From Streptomyces thermodiastaticus (lineage in GTDB: Bacteria > Actinomycetota > Actinomycetes > Streptomycetales > Streptomycetaceae): a DNA stretch of 64,000 bases. The notes below the pieces were generated by a model. It saw only the letters and a program-made list of their open reading frames with translations, did not search any database and was not told the origin of the DNA. The position numbers and the translations under genes are program-made. The stretch covers positions 1-64,000 of the forward strand of contig NZ_BNBV01000010.1 of assembly GCF_014656135.1 (NCBI RefSeq), written 5' to 3'. Numbering within the stretch: position 1 is the first letter of the stretch; every line of letters begins with the position of its first letter. Below, in pieces: positions 1-10,350 of this stretch.

Positions 1-133
1 GATACCCCAGCCGAGCGTCTACGTGATCTACTCACCACCTGAAACCAAGTGGTGTTGCGACGACCCCTTGAACCCAACCTCTTGCGGGGCCCTTCGTCGT
101 GCCCGGCGTGCCCGGCGACGGCGTGCCGGGCGC
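1..133. other. Left-edge noncoding stretch
   Basis: No gene is supported here; it follows the 3' end of the AraC-type gene. The only structure seen is a short hairpin with arms CACCAC (33-38) and GTGGTG (49-54), which may be a weak terminator. The GC content is a little lower than in the flanking genes. Confidence 0.4.
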
Positions 134-1051
134 TCAGCGCATCTCGGCGCGGAAGGCCACCGGGGTCTGGCCGGTGCGCAGCTGGAAGAACTTGGAGAAG
201 TTGGCCGCGTCGGGGAAACCGACGGCGGCACCGACCCGGCCGATGGGCAGATCGGTGTGCGCGAGCAGGCGCTTGGCCTCCAGCACGACCCGTTTGTCGA
301 TGAACGCCTTGGGGGTCTCGCCGGTGGCGGCGCGCACCGCGCGCACCAGGGTGCGGCGGGAGTAGCCGAGCGCGTCGGCGTAGGCGCTGACGCTGTGGTT
401 GGTGGTGAAGCCCTTCTCCACCGCGTCGCGGAACAGGGTGAAGGTGGTGTCGTTGTGCCGCCGGTCCGCCTGGGCGGAGCTGGTGGCGAGGTGGGACAGC
501 CGCACCAGGAACGCGGTGAGCGAGTGGCGCAGCACCGTGGTGTGCAGGTTCAGCGGGAGCGTCTCGGTGTCCTCGTACTCGCGGCGCAGCTGGTTCAGGG
601 CGGCCTGCAGGGCGGAGCGCTGGGCCGGGTCGGGGTGGAGCAGGGGCGGCAGGTCGTAGCGGTACAGGCCGGTGGCCTCGACCGTGGCCCGGGGCAGGAA
701 GCCGGGCTGCATGGTCAGGACGGTTCCGCGGTACTCGTCGGGGCGGGAGAAGCGATGGACCTGTCCGGGGCGGATCCACAGCACATCGCCCGCCGCGGCC
801 TCGTACTCGGCGAAGTCGATCATGTGCCGCACGGGGCCCTCGCTGAACAGCATGACCACGTGGAAGTCGATGCGGTGGACTCGGCGCAACGGTGCCTCGG
901 CGTGCCAGGTGTGGTCCCTCCCCATGGGGCCCACCTGCAGTCCTACGCCGGCGAGGCTCAGGTCGACCGGGAACCGGAACGTTCTGATCTGATCGCCTGC
1001 GTCGTCCTCGCTCTCGGCACCCGCCCCGCCCTGGGTGATTACGTCCGTCAT
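134..1051 (-). CDS. AraC family transcriptional regulator
   Basis: Probable DNA-binding regulator of about 305 residues. The N-terminal half looks like a cupin-type ligand-sensing domain (segments such as AAAGDVLWIRPGQVHRF). The C-terminal 100 residues carry the two helix-turn-helix units of AraC/XylS proteins (SAYADALGYSRRTLVRAVR, then VGAAVGFPDAANFSKFFQ). The start at 1051 has GAGAGGG just upstream; a second ATG at 1072 would add seven residues. It is transcribed divergently from the pentose phosphate operon, with about 170 bp between them, and the spacer contains a clear palindrome. By position it is a candidate regulator of itself and of tkt onward. The ligand is unknown. Confidence 0.9.
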   Translation of the reverse strand: MTDVITQGGAGAESEDDAGDQIRTFRFPVDLSLAGVGLQVGPMGRDHTWHAEAPLRRVHRIDFHVVMLFSEGPVRHMIDFAEYEAAAGDVLWIRPGQVHRFSRPDEYRGTVLTMQPGFLPRATVEATGLYRYDLPPLLHPDPAQRSALQAALNQLRREYEDTETLPLNLHTTVLRHSLTAFLVRLSHLATSSAQADRRHNDTTFTLFRDAVEKGFTTNHSVSAYADALGYSRRTLVRAVRAATGETPKAFIDKRVVLEAKRLLAHTDLPIGRVGAAVGFPDAANFSKFFQLRTGQTPVAFRAEMR

Positions 1052-1144
1052 GTCCCTCTCGTACCGTCTCATCCACCCGTGGGGTGGGTGTATCCGTCGC
1101 AGGCTGTCCCACTTTCACAACAGGCTGACACACGGAGACCTACC

Positions 1145-1170
1145 GGTTCAAAAGTCAGACTTTTAGGTTC
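1145..1170. promoter_or_regulatory. Candidate promoter/operator of the pentose phosphate operon
   Basis: A perfect palindrome AAAAGTC-A-GACTTTT lies at 1150-1164 and is flanked on both sides by GGTTC (1145-1149 and 1166-1170). TAGGTT at 1164-1169, overlapping its right edge, fits a Streptomyces -10 hexamer about 50 bp before the tkt start. It is markedly AT-rich for this genome. The AraC-type product of the divergent gene is the obvious candidate ligand, by inference from position only. Confidence 0.5.
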
Positions 1171-1217
1171 GAAGACGTACGGCAGCATTCCCTCCTTCTT
1201 GCGAGGACTTCTTGAAG

Positions 1218-3293
1218 ATGAGCGAGCACACAACCGAGCGCTTCGAGTGGACGGACCTCGACCGGCGTGCCGTGGACACCGCCCGTCTGCTGGCGGCCGA
1301 CGCCGTGCAGAAGGCGGGCAACGGCCACCCCGGTACGGCGATGAGCCTGGCCCCGGCCGCGTACACGCTGTTCCAGAAGGTCATGCGGCACGACCCGGCG
1401 GACCCGGAGTGGAGCGGCCGTGACCGCTTCGTCCTCTCGCCGGGCCACACCTCGCTGACCCTGTACACCCAGCTCTACCTGGCCGGCTACGAGCTGGAGC
1501 TGGACGATCTCAAGGCGTTCCGCACCTGGGGTTCGAAGACCCCCGGTCACCCCGAGTACGGGCACACCGCCGGGGTGGAGACCACGACCGGTCCGCTGGG
1601 CCAGGGCGTGGCGATGGCGGTGGGCATGGCCATGGCGGCCCGCTACGAGCGCGGCCTGTTCGACCCGGACGCCCCGGCGGGCACCTCGCCGTTCGACCAC
1701 ACGATCTGGGCGATCGTCTCCGACGGCGACCTGGAGGAGGGTGTCTCCGCGGAGGCGTCCTCGCTGGCCGGGCACCAGAAGCTGGGCAACCTCGTCTTCC
1801 TCTACGACGACAACCACATCTCCATCGAGGGCGACACCGCCACCGCCTTCTCCGAGGACGTCCTGGCCCGCTACGCGGCCTACGGCTGGCACACCCAGCG
1901 CATCGAGCCGGCCGAGAACGGCGACATCGACGTGCACGCCCTGTACCGGGCGCTGCAGGCCGCCAAGGCCGAGACGGAACGCCCGTCGATCATCGCGATG
2001 CGCACGATCATCGCCTGGCCGGCCCCGAACGCGCAGAACACCGAGGCCGCGCACGGCTCCGCGCTCGGCGAGGAGGAGGTCGCCGCCACCAAGCGGGTCC
2101 TCGGCTTCGACCCGGAGCGGACCTTCCAGGTGGAGGACGAGGTCCTCGCCCACACCCGCAAGGCCCTGGACCGCGGTGCCGAGGCGCACGCCGCCTGGGA
2201 CAAGCGCCTCGCCGAGTGGCGCGACGCCCAGCCCGAGCGTGCCGCGCTGCTGGACCGCGTCCTGGCCGGGAAGCTGCCCGAGGGCTGGGAGGACGCCGTC
2301 CCGGTGTTCGAGGAGGGCAAGTCGGTCGCCACCCGCGCCGCCTCCGGCAAGGTGCTGCAGGCCCTCGGCGCGGTGATCCCCGAGCTGTGGGGCGGCTCCG
2401 CCGACCTGGCCGGCTCGAACAACACCACCATCGACAAGACGTCGTCGTTCCTGCCGAAGGGCAACCCGCTGCCCGGCGCCGACCCCTACGGGCGCACCAT
2501 CCACTTCGGCATCCGCGAGTTCTCCATGGCCGCGGAGATGAACGGCATCGCCCTGCACGGCAACACCCGCGTCTACGGCGGCACCTTCCTGGTGTTCTCC
2601 GACTACATGCGCAACGCGGTGCGCCTGTCGGCCCTGATGCAGCTGCCGGTGACGTACGTGTGGACACACGACTCCATCGGCCTGGGCGAGGACGGCCCCA
2701 CCCACCAGCCGGTGGAGCACCTGGCCTCGCTGCGCGCCATCCCGGGCCTGAACATCGTCCGCCCGGCCGACGCCAACGAGACCGCGATCGCGTGGATCGA
2801 GATCCTCAAGCGGCACTCCACCCACCCGGCCCCGCACGGCCTGGCGCTGACCCGGCAGGGTGTGCCGACGTACGCGCCGAACCCGGACGCGGCCAGGGGC
2901 GGGTACGTGCTGCGGGAGTCCTCCACGCCGGAGCCGGACGTGATCCTCATCGCCACCGGTTCCGAGGTGCAGCTCGCCGTGGCCGCCCGGGAGCTGCTGG
3001 AGGGCGAGGGCGTCGGCACCCGGGTGGTGTCGATGCCGTCCGTGGAGTGGTTCGAGGAGCAGCCGCAGGAGTACCGCGAGAATGTGCTGCCGCCGTCGGT
3101 GCGGGCCCGGGTCGCCGTGGAGGCCGGCATCGGGCTGACCTGGTACCGCTACGTGGGCGACGCCGGCCGGATCGTGTCCCTGGAGCACTTCGGTGCCTCG
3201 GCCGACGCCAAGACCCTCTTCGCCGAGTTCGGCTTCACCCCCGAGAACGTCGCCGCCGCGGCCCGCGCATCCCTGGCCGCCGCGCGCGCCTGA
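1218..3293 (+). CDS. tkt: Transketolase
   Basis: Thiamine-diphosphate enzyme that transfers two-carbon ketol units between sugar phosphates in the non-oxidative pentose phosphate pathway. At 691 residues it is full length. Visible family features are NGHPGTAMS near the N-terminus, the ThDP/metal motif beginning SDGDLEEG and ending YDDNHISI, and the pyrimidine-domain stretch [16 protein letters not shown]. The ATG at 1218 is preferred because GAGGA sits 10-15 bp upstream; an in-frame TTG two codons earlier is less likely. It is the first gene of a co-directional operon with short or overlapping junctions running to 10237. Confidence 0.97.
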   Translation: MSEHTTERFEWTDLDRRAVDTARLLAADAVQKAGNGHPGTAMSLAPAAYTLFQKVMRHDPADPEWSGRDRFVLSPGHTSLTLYTQLYLAGYELELDDLKAFRTWGSKTPGHPEYGHTAGVETTTGPLGQGVAMAVGMAMAARYERGLFDPDAPAGTSPFDHTIWAIVSDGDLEEGVSAEASSLAGHQKLGNLVFLYDDNHISIEGDTATAFSEDVLARYAAYGWHTQRIEPAENGDIDVHALYRALQAAKAETERPSIIAMRTIIAWPAPNAQNTEAAHGSALGEEEVAATKRVLGFDPERTFQVEDEVLAHTRKALDRGAEAHAAWDKRLAEWRDAQPERAALLDRVLAGKLPEGWEDAVPVFEEGKSVATRAASGKVLQALGAVIPELWGGSADLAGSNNTTIDKTSSFLPKGNPLPGADPYGRTIHFGIREFSMAAEMNGIALHGNTRVYGGTFLVFSDYMRNAVRLSALMQLPVTYVWTHDSIGLGEDGPTHQPVEHLASLRAIPGLNIVRPADANETAIAWIEILKRHSTHPAPHGLALTRQGVPTYAPNPDAARGGYVLRESSTPEPDVILIATGSEVQLAVAARELLEGEGVGTRVVSMPSVEWFEEQPQEYRENVLPPSVRARVAVEAGIGLTWYRYVGDAGRIVSLEHFGASADAKTLFAEFGFTPENVAAAARASLAAARA

Positions 3294-3311
3294 TCCGCAC
3301 ACACAAGAAAG

Positions 3312-4481
3312 ATGATCACTGTGACCGAAGCAACCACGACCGCCGGAGCGCTGCAGCGCCTGGCCGACCAGGGCGTGTCGATCTGGCTGGACGACCTCTC
3401 GCGCCGCCGCATCGACTCGGGCAACCTCGCCGAGCTGGTCGAGACGAAGAACGTCGTGGGTGTCACCACCAACCCGTCGATCTTCCAGGCCGCCATCGGC
3501 TCCGGCGAGGGCTACGAGGAGCAGCTCGCCGACCTGGCGGTGCGCGGGGTCACGGTCGACGAGGCCGTCCGCATGATGACCACCGCCGATGTGCGCGCCG
3601 CCGCGGACGTGCTGCGCCCGGTGTACGAGGCGAGCGGCGGCACGGACGGCCGGGTGTCCATCGAGGTGGACCCGCGTCTGGCGCACGACACCGTGGCCAC
3701 GGTCGCGGAGGCCAAGCAGCTGGCCTGGCTGGTGGACCGCCCCAACGTCATGATCAAGATACCGGCCACCCGGGCGGGCCTGCCGGCCATCACTCAGGTG
3801 CTGGCGGCGGGTATCAGTGTCAACGTGACGCTGATCTTCTCCCTGGAGCGCTACCGCGAGGTGATGGACGCCTACCTCGCCGGCCTGGAGAAGGCGCGTG
3901 CGGCCGGCCTGGACCTGTCCGGCATCCACTCCGTGGCCTCGTTCTTCGTCTCCCGGGTCGACACCGAGATCGACAAGCGGCTGACCGCGCTCGGCACCGA
4001 GGAGGCCCTGGCGCTCAAGGGACGCGCGGCGCTGGCGAACGCCCGGCTGGCCTACGAGGCGTACGAGCAGGTGTTCGGTTCCGTGAGCGGTGCGACGGCG
4101 CCCGGCGAGCGGTTCGCGCGGCTCGCGGCGGCCGGGGCCCGTCCGCAGCGCCCGCTGTGGGCGTCGACCGGCGTGAAGGATCCCGCGTACAAGGACACCC
4201 TGTATGTGGACGGGCTCGTCGCGCCCGGCACGGTGAACACCATGCCGGAGGCCACGCTGAACGCCACCGCCGACCACGGCGAGATCACCGGGGACACGGT
4301 GACCGGCGGCTACGAGCAGGCCCATGCCGACCTGGCGGCGGTCGAGCAGCTGGGGATCTCCTACGACGAGGTCGTCCAGCAGCTGGAGGACGAGGGCCTC
4401 GCCAAGTTCGACAAGGCCTGGCAGGACCTGCTGGACGCGGTCACGAAGGCCATGGACAGCAAGGGAGTTGACGCGGAATGA
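3312..4481 (+). CDS. tal: Transaldolase
   Basis: Transfers a dihydroxyacetone unit between sedoheptulose-7-phosphate and glyceraldehyde-3-phosphate through a Schiff-base lysine. That lysine is K149, in the segment [17 protein letters not shown]. The 389-residue length and the N-terminal [18 protein letters not shown] match the actinobacterial single-domain form. A GTG at 3321 is an alternative start. The last codon overlaps the next gene's start (ATGA at 4478-4481), which indicates translational coupling to zwf. Confidence 0.97.
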   Translation: MITVTEATTTAGALQRLADQGVSIWLDDLSRRRIDSGNLAELVETKNVVGVTTNPSIFQAAIGSGEGYEEQLADLAVRGVTVDEAVRMMTTADVRAAADVLRPVYEASGGTDGRVSIEVDPRLAHDTVATVAEAKQLAWLVDRPNVMIKIPATRAGLPAITQVLAAGISVNVTLIFSLERYREVMDAYLAGLEKARAAGLDLSGIHSVASFFVSRVDTEIDKRLTALGTEEALALKGRAALANARLAYEAYEQVFGSVSGATAPGERFARLAAAGARPQRPLWASTGVKDPAYKDTLYVDGLVAPGTVNTMPEATLNATADHGEITGDTVTGGYEQAHADLAAVEQLGISYDEVVQQLEDEGLAKFDKAWQDLLDAVTKAMDSKGVDAE

Positions 4482-6178
4482 GCAACAAGCCCGCCGAGCA
4501 GGCGGCGCAGGACGCGGCCGCCGGCCCGTCCCCGGACGCCGCCGTGGGCTCCGAGGAGCCGAGCCCCAAGGCCATGCAGGCCTCGACGCACGCGCACAAG
4601 AAGGCCGAGGCCGCTTCCGCGCCCGCCGAGGTCCGGGTGCCGGTGGCTCCGGCCGCCGGCTGGGTGAATCCGCTGCGCGACCCCTCGGACCGACGGCTGC
4701 CGCGCATCGCTGGGCCGTCGGGCCTGGTGATCTTCGGTGTCACCGGCGACCTGTCCCGCAAGAAGCTGATGCCGGCCGTGTACGACCTGGCCAACCGGGG
4801 TCTGCTGCCGCCGGGCTTCTCCCTGGTCGGTTTCGCCCGGCGCGACTGGGAGAACCAGGACTTCGCCCAGGTGGTGTACGAGGCGGTCAAGGAGCACGCC
4901 CGTACGCCGTTCCGCGAGGAGGTCTGGCAGCAGCTGAGCGAGGGCATGCGGTTCGTGCCCGGCGACTTCGACGACGACACCGCGTTCAAGCAGCTCAAGG
5001 GCGCCGTCGAGGAGCTGGACGCCTCCCGCGGGACGGGCGGCAACTTCGCCTTCTACCTCTCGGTGCCGCCGCGGTTCTTCCCCAAGGTCGTCCAGCAGCT
5101 GAAGAAGCACGGCCTGGCGCAGGCCCCGGAGGGTTCCTGGCGGCGCGCCGTCATCGAGAAGCCCTTCGGTCACGACCTGGCCAGCGCCCGCGAGCTGAAC
5201 CGGATCGTGCACGACGTCTTCGACCCGGAGCAGGTCTTCCGCATCGACCACTACCTGGGCAAGGAGACCGTCCAGAACATCCTGGCGCTGCGCTTCGCCA
5301 ACCAGATGTTCGAGCCGGTCTGGAACCGGTCCTTCGTGGACCATGTGCAGATCACCATGGCCGAGGACATCGGCATCGGCGGCCGGGCCGGCTACTACGA
5401 CGGCATCGGCGCCGCCCGGGACGTCATCCAGAACCACCTGCTGCAGCTGTTGGCGCTCACCGCCATGGAGGAGCCCATCGCCTTCGACGCCGAGGCGCTG
5501 CTCACCGAGAAGCTGAAGGTGCTCAAGTCGGTGCGGCTGCCGCAGGACCTGGGTGCCCACACGGTGCGCGCCCAGTACGCCGAGGGCTGGCAGGGCGGCG
5601 AGAAGGTCCCCGGCTATCTGCAGGAGAAGGGGATCGACCCGGCGTCCCGGACCGACACCTACGCGGCGATCAAGCTGGAGATCGACAATCGCCGCTGGGC
5701 GGGTGTGCCGTTCTACCTGCGCACCGGCAAGCGGCTGGGCCGCCGGGTCACCGAGATCGCGGTGGTGTTCAAGCGGGCCCCGCACTCCCCGTTCGACTCC
5801 ACCTCCACCGAGGAGCTGGGCGAGAACGCCGTGGTGATCCGCGTCCAGCCGGACGAGGGCATGACGGTCCGCTTCGGCTCGAAGGTGCCGGGCACCTCGA
5901 TGGAGATCCGGGACGTGACGATGGACTTCGCCTACGGCGAGTCCTTCACCGAGTCCAGCCCCGAGGCGTACGAGCGCCTCATCCTGGACGTTCTGCTGGG
6001 TGACGCCAACCTCTTCCCCCGTCACCAGGAAGTGGAAGAGTCCTGGAAGATCCTCGACCCGGTCGAGCAGTTCTGGGACGCCAACGACCGTCCCGCCCAG
6101 TACGCGGCCGGGACGTGGGGTCCGCGGGAAGCCGACGAGATGCTCGCACGAGACGGACGGAGCTGGCGCAGGCCATGA
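4478..6178 (+). CDS. zwf: Glucose-6-phosphate 1-dehydrogenase
   Basis: First oxidative step of the pentose phosphate pathway: glucose-6-phosphate to 6-phosphogluconolactone with NADP reduction. The nucleotide-binding motif [14 protein letters not shown] and the active-site motif DHYLGKE (about residues 257-263) are intact. At 566 residues it exceeds the usual 490-510 because of an N-terminal extension of about 60 residues rich in Ala, Glu, Pro and Lys, before the conserved core begins at [18 protein letters not shown] at 4664 would give the standard-length protein, so the extension may be untranslated, but the ATGA overlap with tal supports the long start. Its stop overlaps the opcA start in the same way. 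Confidence 0.96.
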   Translation: MSNKPAEQAAQDAAAGPSPDAAVGSEEPSPKAMQASTHAHKKAEAASAPAEVRVPVAPAAGWVNPLRDPSDRRLPRIAGPSGLVIFGVTGDLSRKKLMPAVYDLANRGLLPPGFSLVGFARRDWENQDFAQVVYEAVKEHARTPFREEVWQQLSEGMRFVPGDFDDDTAFKQLKGAVEELDASRGTGGNFAFYLSVPPRFFPKVVQQLKKHGLAQAPEGSWRRAVIEKPFGHDLASARELNRIVHDVFDPEQVFRIDHYLGKETVQNILALRFANQMFEPVWNRSFVDHVQITMAEDIGIGGRAGYYDGIGAARDVIQNHLLQLLALTAMEEPIAFDAEALLTEKLKVLKSVRLPQDLGAHTVRAQYAEGWQGGEKVPGYLQEKGIDPASRTDTYAAIKLEIDNRRWAGVPFYLRTGKRLGRRVTEIAVVFKRAPHSPFDSTSTEELGENAVVIRVQPDEGMTVRFGSKVPGTSMEIRDVTMDFAYGESFTESSPEAYERLILDVLLGDANLFPRHQEVEESWKILDPVEQFWDANDRPAQYAAGTWGPREADEMLARDGRSWRRP

Positions 6179-7101
6179 AGATCGACCTCACCGACACCAC
6201 GGCAAGCAAAATCAACAAGGCGCTGGTCGAGGGCCGCCGCGCCATCGGCACTCCCGCCGTGGGAATGGTCCTGACCCTCGTCATCGTCACCGACGAGGAG
6301 AACGCCTACGACTCGATCAAGGCGGCCCAGGACGCCTCACGCGAACACCCCTCCCGCACCCTGGTGGTGATCAAGCGGCAGGCGCGCACCCTGCGGGACC
6401 GCACCCACTCGCGGCTGGACGCGGAGGTGCTGGTCGGCTCGGAGGCCGGCACCGGCGAGACGGTCGTGCTGCGCACCTACGGCGACGTCTCCGAGCACGC
6501 CGACTCGGTGGTGCTGCCGCTGCTGCTGCCGGACGCGCCGGTCGTCGTCTGGTGGCCGGTGGACGCGCCCGACAACCCCTCCGAGGACCCGCTGGGCGCC
6601 CTGGCGCAGCGCCGCATCACCGACCTGTACGCCTTCGAGCACCCGCTTCAGGTCCTGCAGACCCGGGCCCGCACCTACGCACCCGGCGACACCGACCTCG
6701 CCTGGACCCGGCTGACGCTGTGGCGGTCCACGCTGGCCGCCGCGCTCGACCAGGCCCGGATGGAGGTGACCTCCGCGGCCGTGGAGGCCGAGCCGGACAA
6801 CCCCAGCGCGGAACTGCTGGCCCGCTGGCTGGAGGCGCGTCTGCGCGTCTCGGTCGACCGGCTGCCCAGCCCGGGCCCGTTCGTGACCGCCGTGCGCCTG
6901 GGCACCGCGGCCGGCGAGATCGTCGTCGACCGGCCCGCCGGCCCGCTGGCGACGTTGACCCTGCCGGGGCAGCCCTCGCGTACGCTCGCGCTGAAGGTGC
7001 GCCCCACCTCCGAACTCATCGCCGAGGAGCTGCGCCGCCTCGACGCCGACGAGATGTACGCCGTCGCACTGCGCGGCGAGCCCATCAAGGAGACCGTCTG
7101 A
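6175..7101 (+). CDS. opcA: Glucose-6-phosphate dehydrogenase assembly protein OpcA
   Basis: OpcA is needed for activity or allosteric control of glucose-6-phosphate dehydrogenase in actinobacteria and cyanobacteria. The 308-residue product starts [19 protein letters not shown], the typical actinobacterial OpcA N-terminus, and contains the family segment [17 protein letters not shown]. The ATG at 6175 is chosen because it overlaps the zwf stop (ATGA); in-frame upstream codons would only add sequence inside zwf. Position directly after zwf is the norm for this family. Confidence 0.95.
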   Translation: MKIDLTDTTASKINKALVEGRRAIGTPAVGMVLTLVIVTDEENAYDSIKAAQDASREHPSRTLVVIKRQARTLRDRTHSRLDAEVLVGSEAGTGETVVLRTYGDVSEHADSVVLPLLLPDAPVVVWWPVDAPDNPSEDPLGALAQRRITDLYAFEHPLQVLQTRARTYAPGDTDLAWTRLTLWRSTLAAALDQARMEVTSAAVEAEPDNPSAELLARWLEARLRVSVDRLPSPGPFVTAVRLGTAAGEIVVDRPAGPLATLTLPGQPSRTLALKVRPTSELIAEELRRLDADEMYAVALRGEPIKETV

Positions 7102-7102
7102 C

Positions 7103-8743
7103 ATGTCCGACACCCCCAAGCTCACCCAGCGGCCGGAGTGGATCGCGCTGGAGGAGCACCGCTCCCGGCCGCAGCCGCACCTGCGTGAGCTGTTCGCGGC
7201 GGACCCCTCCCGCGCCGAGCGCTACACGGTGCGCGTCGGCGACCTGTACATCGACTACTCCAAGAACCTGGTCACCGACGAGACCCTGCGGCTGCTACGC
7301 GACCTGGCCGCGGCGACCGACGTGTTCGGCCTGCGGGACGCGATGTTCCGCGGCGAGAAGATCAACATCACCGAGAACCGGGCCGTGCTGCACACCGCGC
7401 TGCGCGCCCCGCGGGACGCGGTGATCGAGGTCGACGGCGAGAACGTCGTGCCGAAGGTGCACGCCGTGCTGGACAGGATGAGCGACTTCGCGCGGCGGGT
7501 GCGGTCCGGTGAGTGGACCGGCCACACCGGCAAGCGCATCAAGAACGTCGTGAACATCGGCATCGGCGGCTCCGACCTGGGGCCGGCCATGGCCTACGAG
7601 GCGCTGCGGGCCTTCACCGACCGGAATCTCACGGTCCGGTTCGTCTCCAACGTCGACGGCGCCGACCTTCACGAGGCCACCCGCGACCTGGACCCGGCCG
7701 AGACGCTGTTCATCGTGGCGTCGAAGACCTTCACCACGATCGAGACCATCACCAACGCCACCTCGGCGCGGTCCTGGCTGCTGGCCGGGCTCGGCGGCGA
7801 CGAGGCGGCCGTGGCGAAGCACTTCGTGGCCCTGTCGACGAACGCGGAGAAGGTCACCGAGTTCGGCATCGACACCGCGAACATGTTCGAGTTCTGGGAC
7901 TGGGTCGGCGGCCGCTACTCGTACGACTCCGCCATCGGCCTGTCCCTGATGATCGCCATCGGCCCGGACCGCTTCCGGGAGATGCTGGACGGCTTCCGCC
8001 TGGTCGACGAGCACTTCCGCACCGCCCCGGCTCAGGCCAACGCCCCGCTGATCCTGGGTCTGCTGGGCATCTGGTACGGCAACTTCCACGACGCCCAGAC
8101 CCACGCGGTGCTCCCCTACAGCCACTACCTGTCGCGGTTCACCGCCTATCTGCAGCAGCTGGACATGGAGTCCAACGGCAAGTCCGTGCAGCGCGAGGGC
8201 GACCCGGTTCAGTGGCAGACCGGTCCGGTCGTGTGGGGCACGCCGGGCACCAACGGCCAGCACGCCTACTACCAGCTCATCCACCAGGGCACCAAGCTGA
8301 TCCCGGCGGACTTCATCGGGTTCGCGCGTCCCGTGGCCGAGCTGAGCGACACCCTCACCGCGCAGCACGACCTGCTCATGGCGAACTTCTTCGCCCAGAC
8401 GCAGGCGCTCGCCTTCGGCAAGTCCGCCGAGGAGGTGCGGGCCGAGGGGGTCGCCGAGGAGCAGGTGACGCACCGCACCTTCCACGGCAACCACCCCACC
8501 ACCACGATCCTGGCGACCGAGCTGACCCCGTCGGTGCTCGGCCAGCTGATCGCGCTGTACGAGCACAAGGTGTTCGTCCAGGGCGCCGTCTGGAACATCG
8601 ACTCCTTCGACCAGTGGGGTGTCGAACTGGGCAAGGTCCTGGCCAAGCGCGTCGAGCCCGCCCTCACGGAGGGCGCCGAGGTGCCCGGCCTGGATCCCTC
8701 CACCGCCGCCCTCGTGGCCGCCTACCGCACCCTGAGGAAGTGA
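7103..8743 (+). CDS. pgi: Glucose-6-phosphate isomerase
   Basis: Interconverts glucose-6-phosphate and fructose-6-phosphate. In this operon it would return fructose-6-phosphate from tkt/tal to zwf, closing the pentose cycle. The 546-residue protein has the long-form Pgi signatures: [12 protein letters not shown], the [13 protein letters not shown] segment, MESNGKSV, and near the C-terminus [12 protein letters not shown]. The start lies one base after the opcA stop. Confidence 0.97.
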   Translation: MSDTPKLTQRPEWIALEEHRSRPQPHLRELFAADPSRAERYTVRVGDLYIDYSKNLVTDETLRLLRDLAAATDVFGLRDAMFRGEKINITENRAVLHTALRAPRDAVIEVDGENVVPKVHAVLDRMSDFARRVRSGEWTGHTGKRIKNVVNIGIGGSDLGPAMAYEALRAFTDRNLTVRFVSNVDGADLHEATRDLDPAETLFIVASKTFTTIETITNATSARSWLLAGLGGDEAAVAKHFVALSTNAEKVTEFGIDTANMFEFWDWVGGRYSYDSAIGLSLMIAIGPDRFREMLDGFRLVDEHFRTAPAQANAPLILGLLGIWYGNFHDAQTHAVLPYSHYLSRFTAYLQQLDMESNGKSVQREGDPVQWQTGPVVWGTPGTNGQHAYYQLIHQGTKLIPADFIGFARPVAELSDTLTAQHDLLMANFFAQTQALAFGKSAEEVRAEGVAEEQVTHRTFHGNHPTTTILATELTPSVLGQLIALYEHKVFVQGAVWNIDSFDQWGVELGKVLAKRVEPALTEGAEVPGLDPSTAALVAAYRTLRK

Positions 8744-8749
8744 GCTGAC

Positions 8750-9637
8750 ATGGCAGCGATGCAGATGGGCCTGATCGGCCTGGGCAAGATGGGCGGCAAC
8801 ATGCGCCAGCGTCTGCGCAAGGCCGGCCACACCGTCATCGGCTACGACCGCAATCCCGAACTGAGCGACGTGCCCAGCATGGTGGACCTGGTCGACCAGC
8901 TCGCCCAGCCCCGCGTGGTGTGGGTCATGGTGCCGGCCGGCGGCCCCACCCAGCACGTCATCGACCAGCTGTCCACCCTGCTCAAGCCCGGCGATCTCGT
9001 CGTGGACGGCGGCAACTCCCGCTGGACCGACGACGTCAAGCACGCCAAGCAGCTGCACGCCCGCGGCATCGGCTTCGTCGACGCGGGTGTCTCCGGCGGC
9101 GTGTGGGGCCTGGAGAACGGCTACGCGCTCATGGTGGGCGGCGACAAGGAGCACGTCGAGCGGCTCCAGCCCATCTTCGACGCGCTCAAGCCGGAGGGCC
9201 CCTATGGCTTCGTCCACGCCGGCAAGGTCGGCGCGGGCCACTTCGCGAAGATGGTCCACAACGGCATCGAGTACGCGATGATGCAGGCCTACGCCGAGGG
9301 CTGGGAGCTGCTGGAGAAGGTCGACAGCGTCGACAACGTCCGGGAGATCTTCCGCTCCTGGCAGCGCGGCACCGTCATCCGCTCCTGGCTGCTGGACCTC
9401 GCGGTCAACGCCCTCGACGAGGACGAGCACCTGGAGAAGCTGCGCGGCTACGCGGAGGACTCCGGTGAGGGCCGGTGGACGGTGGAGGCCGCCATCGACA
9501 ACGCCGTGCCGCTGCCGGCGATCACCGCCTCGCTGTTCGCGCGGTTCGCCTCCCGTCAGGAGGACTCGCCGCAGATGAAGATGGTCGCGGCGCTGCGCAA
9601 CCAGTTCGGCGGCCACGCGGTCGAGAAGAAGGGCTGA
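8750..9637 (+). CDS. gnd: 6-phosphogluconate dehydrogenase, short (YqeC-like) form
   Basis: Oxidatively decarboxylates 6-phosphogluconate to ribulose-5-phosphate. The 295-residue length and sequence match the short Gnd class rather than the ~480-residue enzyme. The Rossmann motif is GLIGLGKMGGNM. The second strand ends GYDRN, with an acidic residue where strictly NADP-dependent long forms have Asn-Arg-Thr/Ser, so cofactor preference may differ; this is inference. The substrate-binding signature DAGVSGGVWGLENGYALMVG and the catalytic-lysine segment GAGHFAKMVHNGIEY are present. Confidence 0.94.
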   Translation: MAAMQMGLIGLGKMGGNMRQRLRKAGHTVIGYDRNPELSDVPSMVDLVDQLAQPRVVWVMVPAGGPTQHVIDQLSTLLKPGDLVVDGGNSRWTDDVKHAKQLHARGIGFVDAGVSGGVWGLENGYALMVGGDKEHVERLQPIFDALKPEGPYGFVHAGKVGAGHFAKMVHNGIEYAMMQAYAEGWELLEKVDSVDNVREIFRSWQRGTVIRSWLLDLAVNALDEDEHLEKLRGYAEDSGEGRWTVEAAIDNAVPLPAITASLFARFASRQEDSPQMKMVAALRNQFGGHAVEKKG

Positions 9638-9643
9638 CCGGCC

Positions 9644-10237
9644 GTGGGGGACGTGCTGCTGGTCCGCCACGGCGAGACGCGGTGGAGCCTGTCGGGACAG
9701 CACACCAGCTTCACCGACCTTCCGTTGACCCCGCACGGCGAGGAACAGGCCAAGTCGCTCGCTCCCCTGCTGTCGCAGCGCACCTTTGCCGCGGTGCGCA
9801 CCAGTCCGCTCGCGCGGGCGGTGCGCACCGCCGAGCTGGCGGGTCTGTCCGGTGCGGTGCCGGACGAGGACCTGCACGAGTGGGACTACGGCGGCTACGA
9901 GGGTGTGAGCACGGCCGACATCCACCGCGACCGGCCCGGCTGGGACCTGTGGACCGACGGGGTGCCGCCCGGCCCACAGGGGCATCCGGGCGAGTCGGCC
10001 GAGCAGGTCGGGCGGCGCGCCGACCGGGTGCTCGCCCGGGTCCGCGCGGACCTCGCCCGGGGCGACGGCGACGTGGTCCTGGTGGCGCACGCCCACTTCC
10101 TGCGGGTGCTCACCGCCCGCTGGCTGGGCCTGCCCCCGGTCGAGGGGCGGCTGTTCCGGCTGGAGACGGGCACGGTCAGCCGGCTGTCCACGGAGCACGA
10201 CCGGCCGGTGATCGCGGAGTGGAACACCCGCCCGTAG
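9644..10237 (+). CDS. Histidine phosphatase family protein
   Basis: A 197-residue phosphoglycerate-mutase-like phosphatase. The phospho-histidine motif is LVRHGETRWS at the N-terminus, the acidic segment is HEWDYGGYEG, and the second catalytic histidine lies in VLVAHAHFLRVL. It starts at GTG six bases after gnd, so it is probably co-transcribed with the pentose phosphate genes. It could dephosphorylate a sugar phosphate of that pathway, but the substrate cannot be read from sequence. Confidence 0.9.
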   Translation: MGDVLLVRHGETRWSLSGQHTSFTDLPLTPHGEEQAKSLAPLLSQRTFAAVRTSPLARAVRTAELAGLSGAVPDEDLHEWDYGGYEGVSTADIHRDRPGWDLWTDGVPPGPQGHPGESAEQVGRRADRVLARVRADLARGDGDVVLVAHAHFLRVLTARWLGLPPVEGRLFRLETGTVSRLSTEHDRPVIAEWNTRP

Positions 10238-10258
10238 CGGTGTCACCACCGGCTTGCT

Positions 10259-10293
10259 GCGGCCCGGACCACCTCGGCGGTGGCCCGGGCCGC
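10259..10293. terminator. Strong hairpin, probable bidirectional terminator
   Basis: A long stem (GCGGCCCGG at 10259-10267 pairing with CCGGGCCGC at 10285-10293, continued inward by ACCACC/GGTGG) lies between the convergent histidine-phosphatase and PPOX genes. There is no T-tract, as is common for Streptomyces terminators. Confidence 0.7.
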
Positions 10294-10350
10294 GGCGTGC
10301 AGGCGCCGCCCTGCCGTGCGGCGGCCGACCACGGGGGCGGGCGAGCGGGC

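Noticed and set aside
33..54. Left-edge hairpin as a phage or element attachment site
   Set aside because: No integrase, tRNA or direct repeat partner is visible; six-base arms are too short to support this.
1155..4325. A 1056-codon open frame on the minus strand across tkt and tal, and similar long frames opposite other genes
   Set aside because: It mirrors strongly supported plus-strand enzymes, has Arg/Gly/His-rich composition with no domain, and is the expected artefact of G/C third-position bias.
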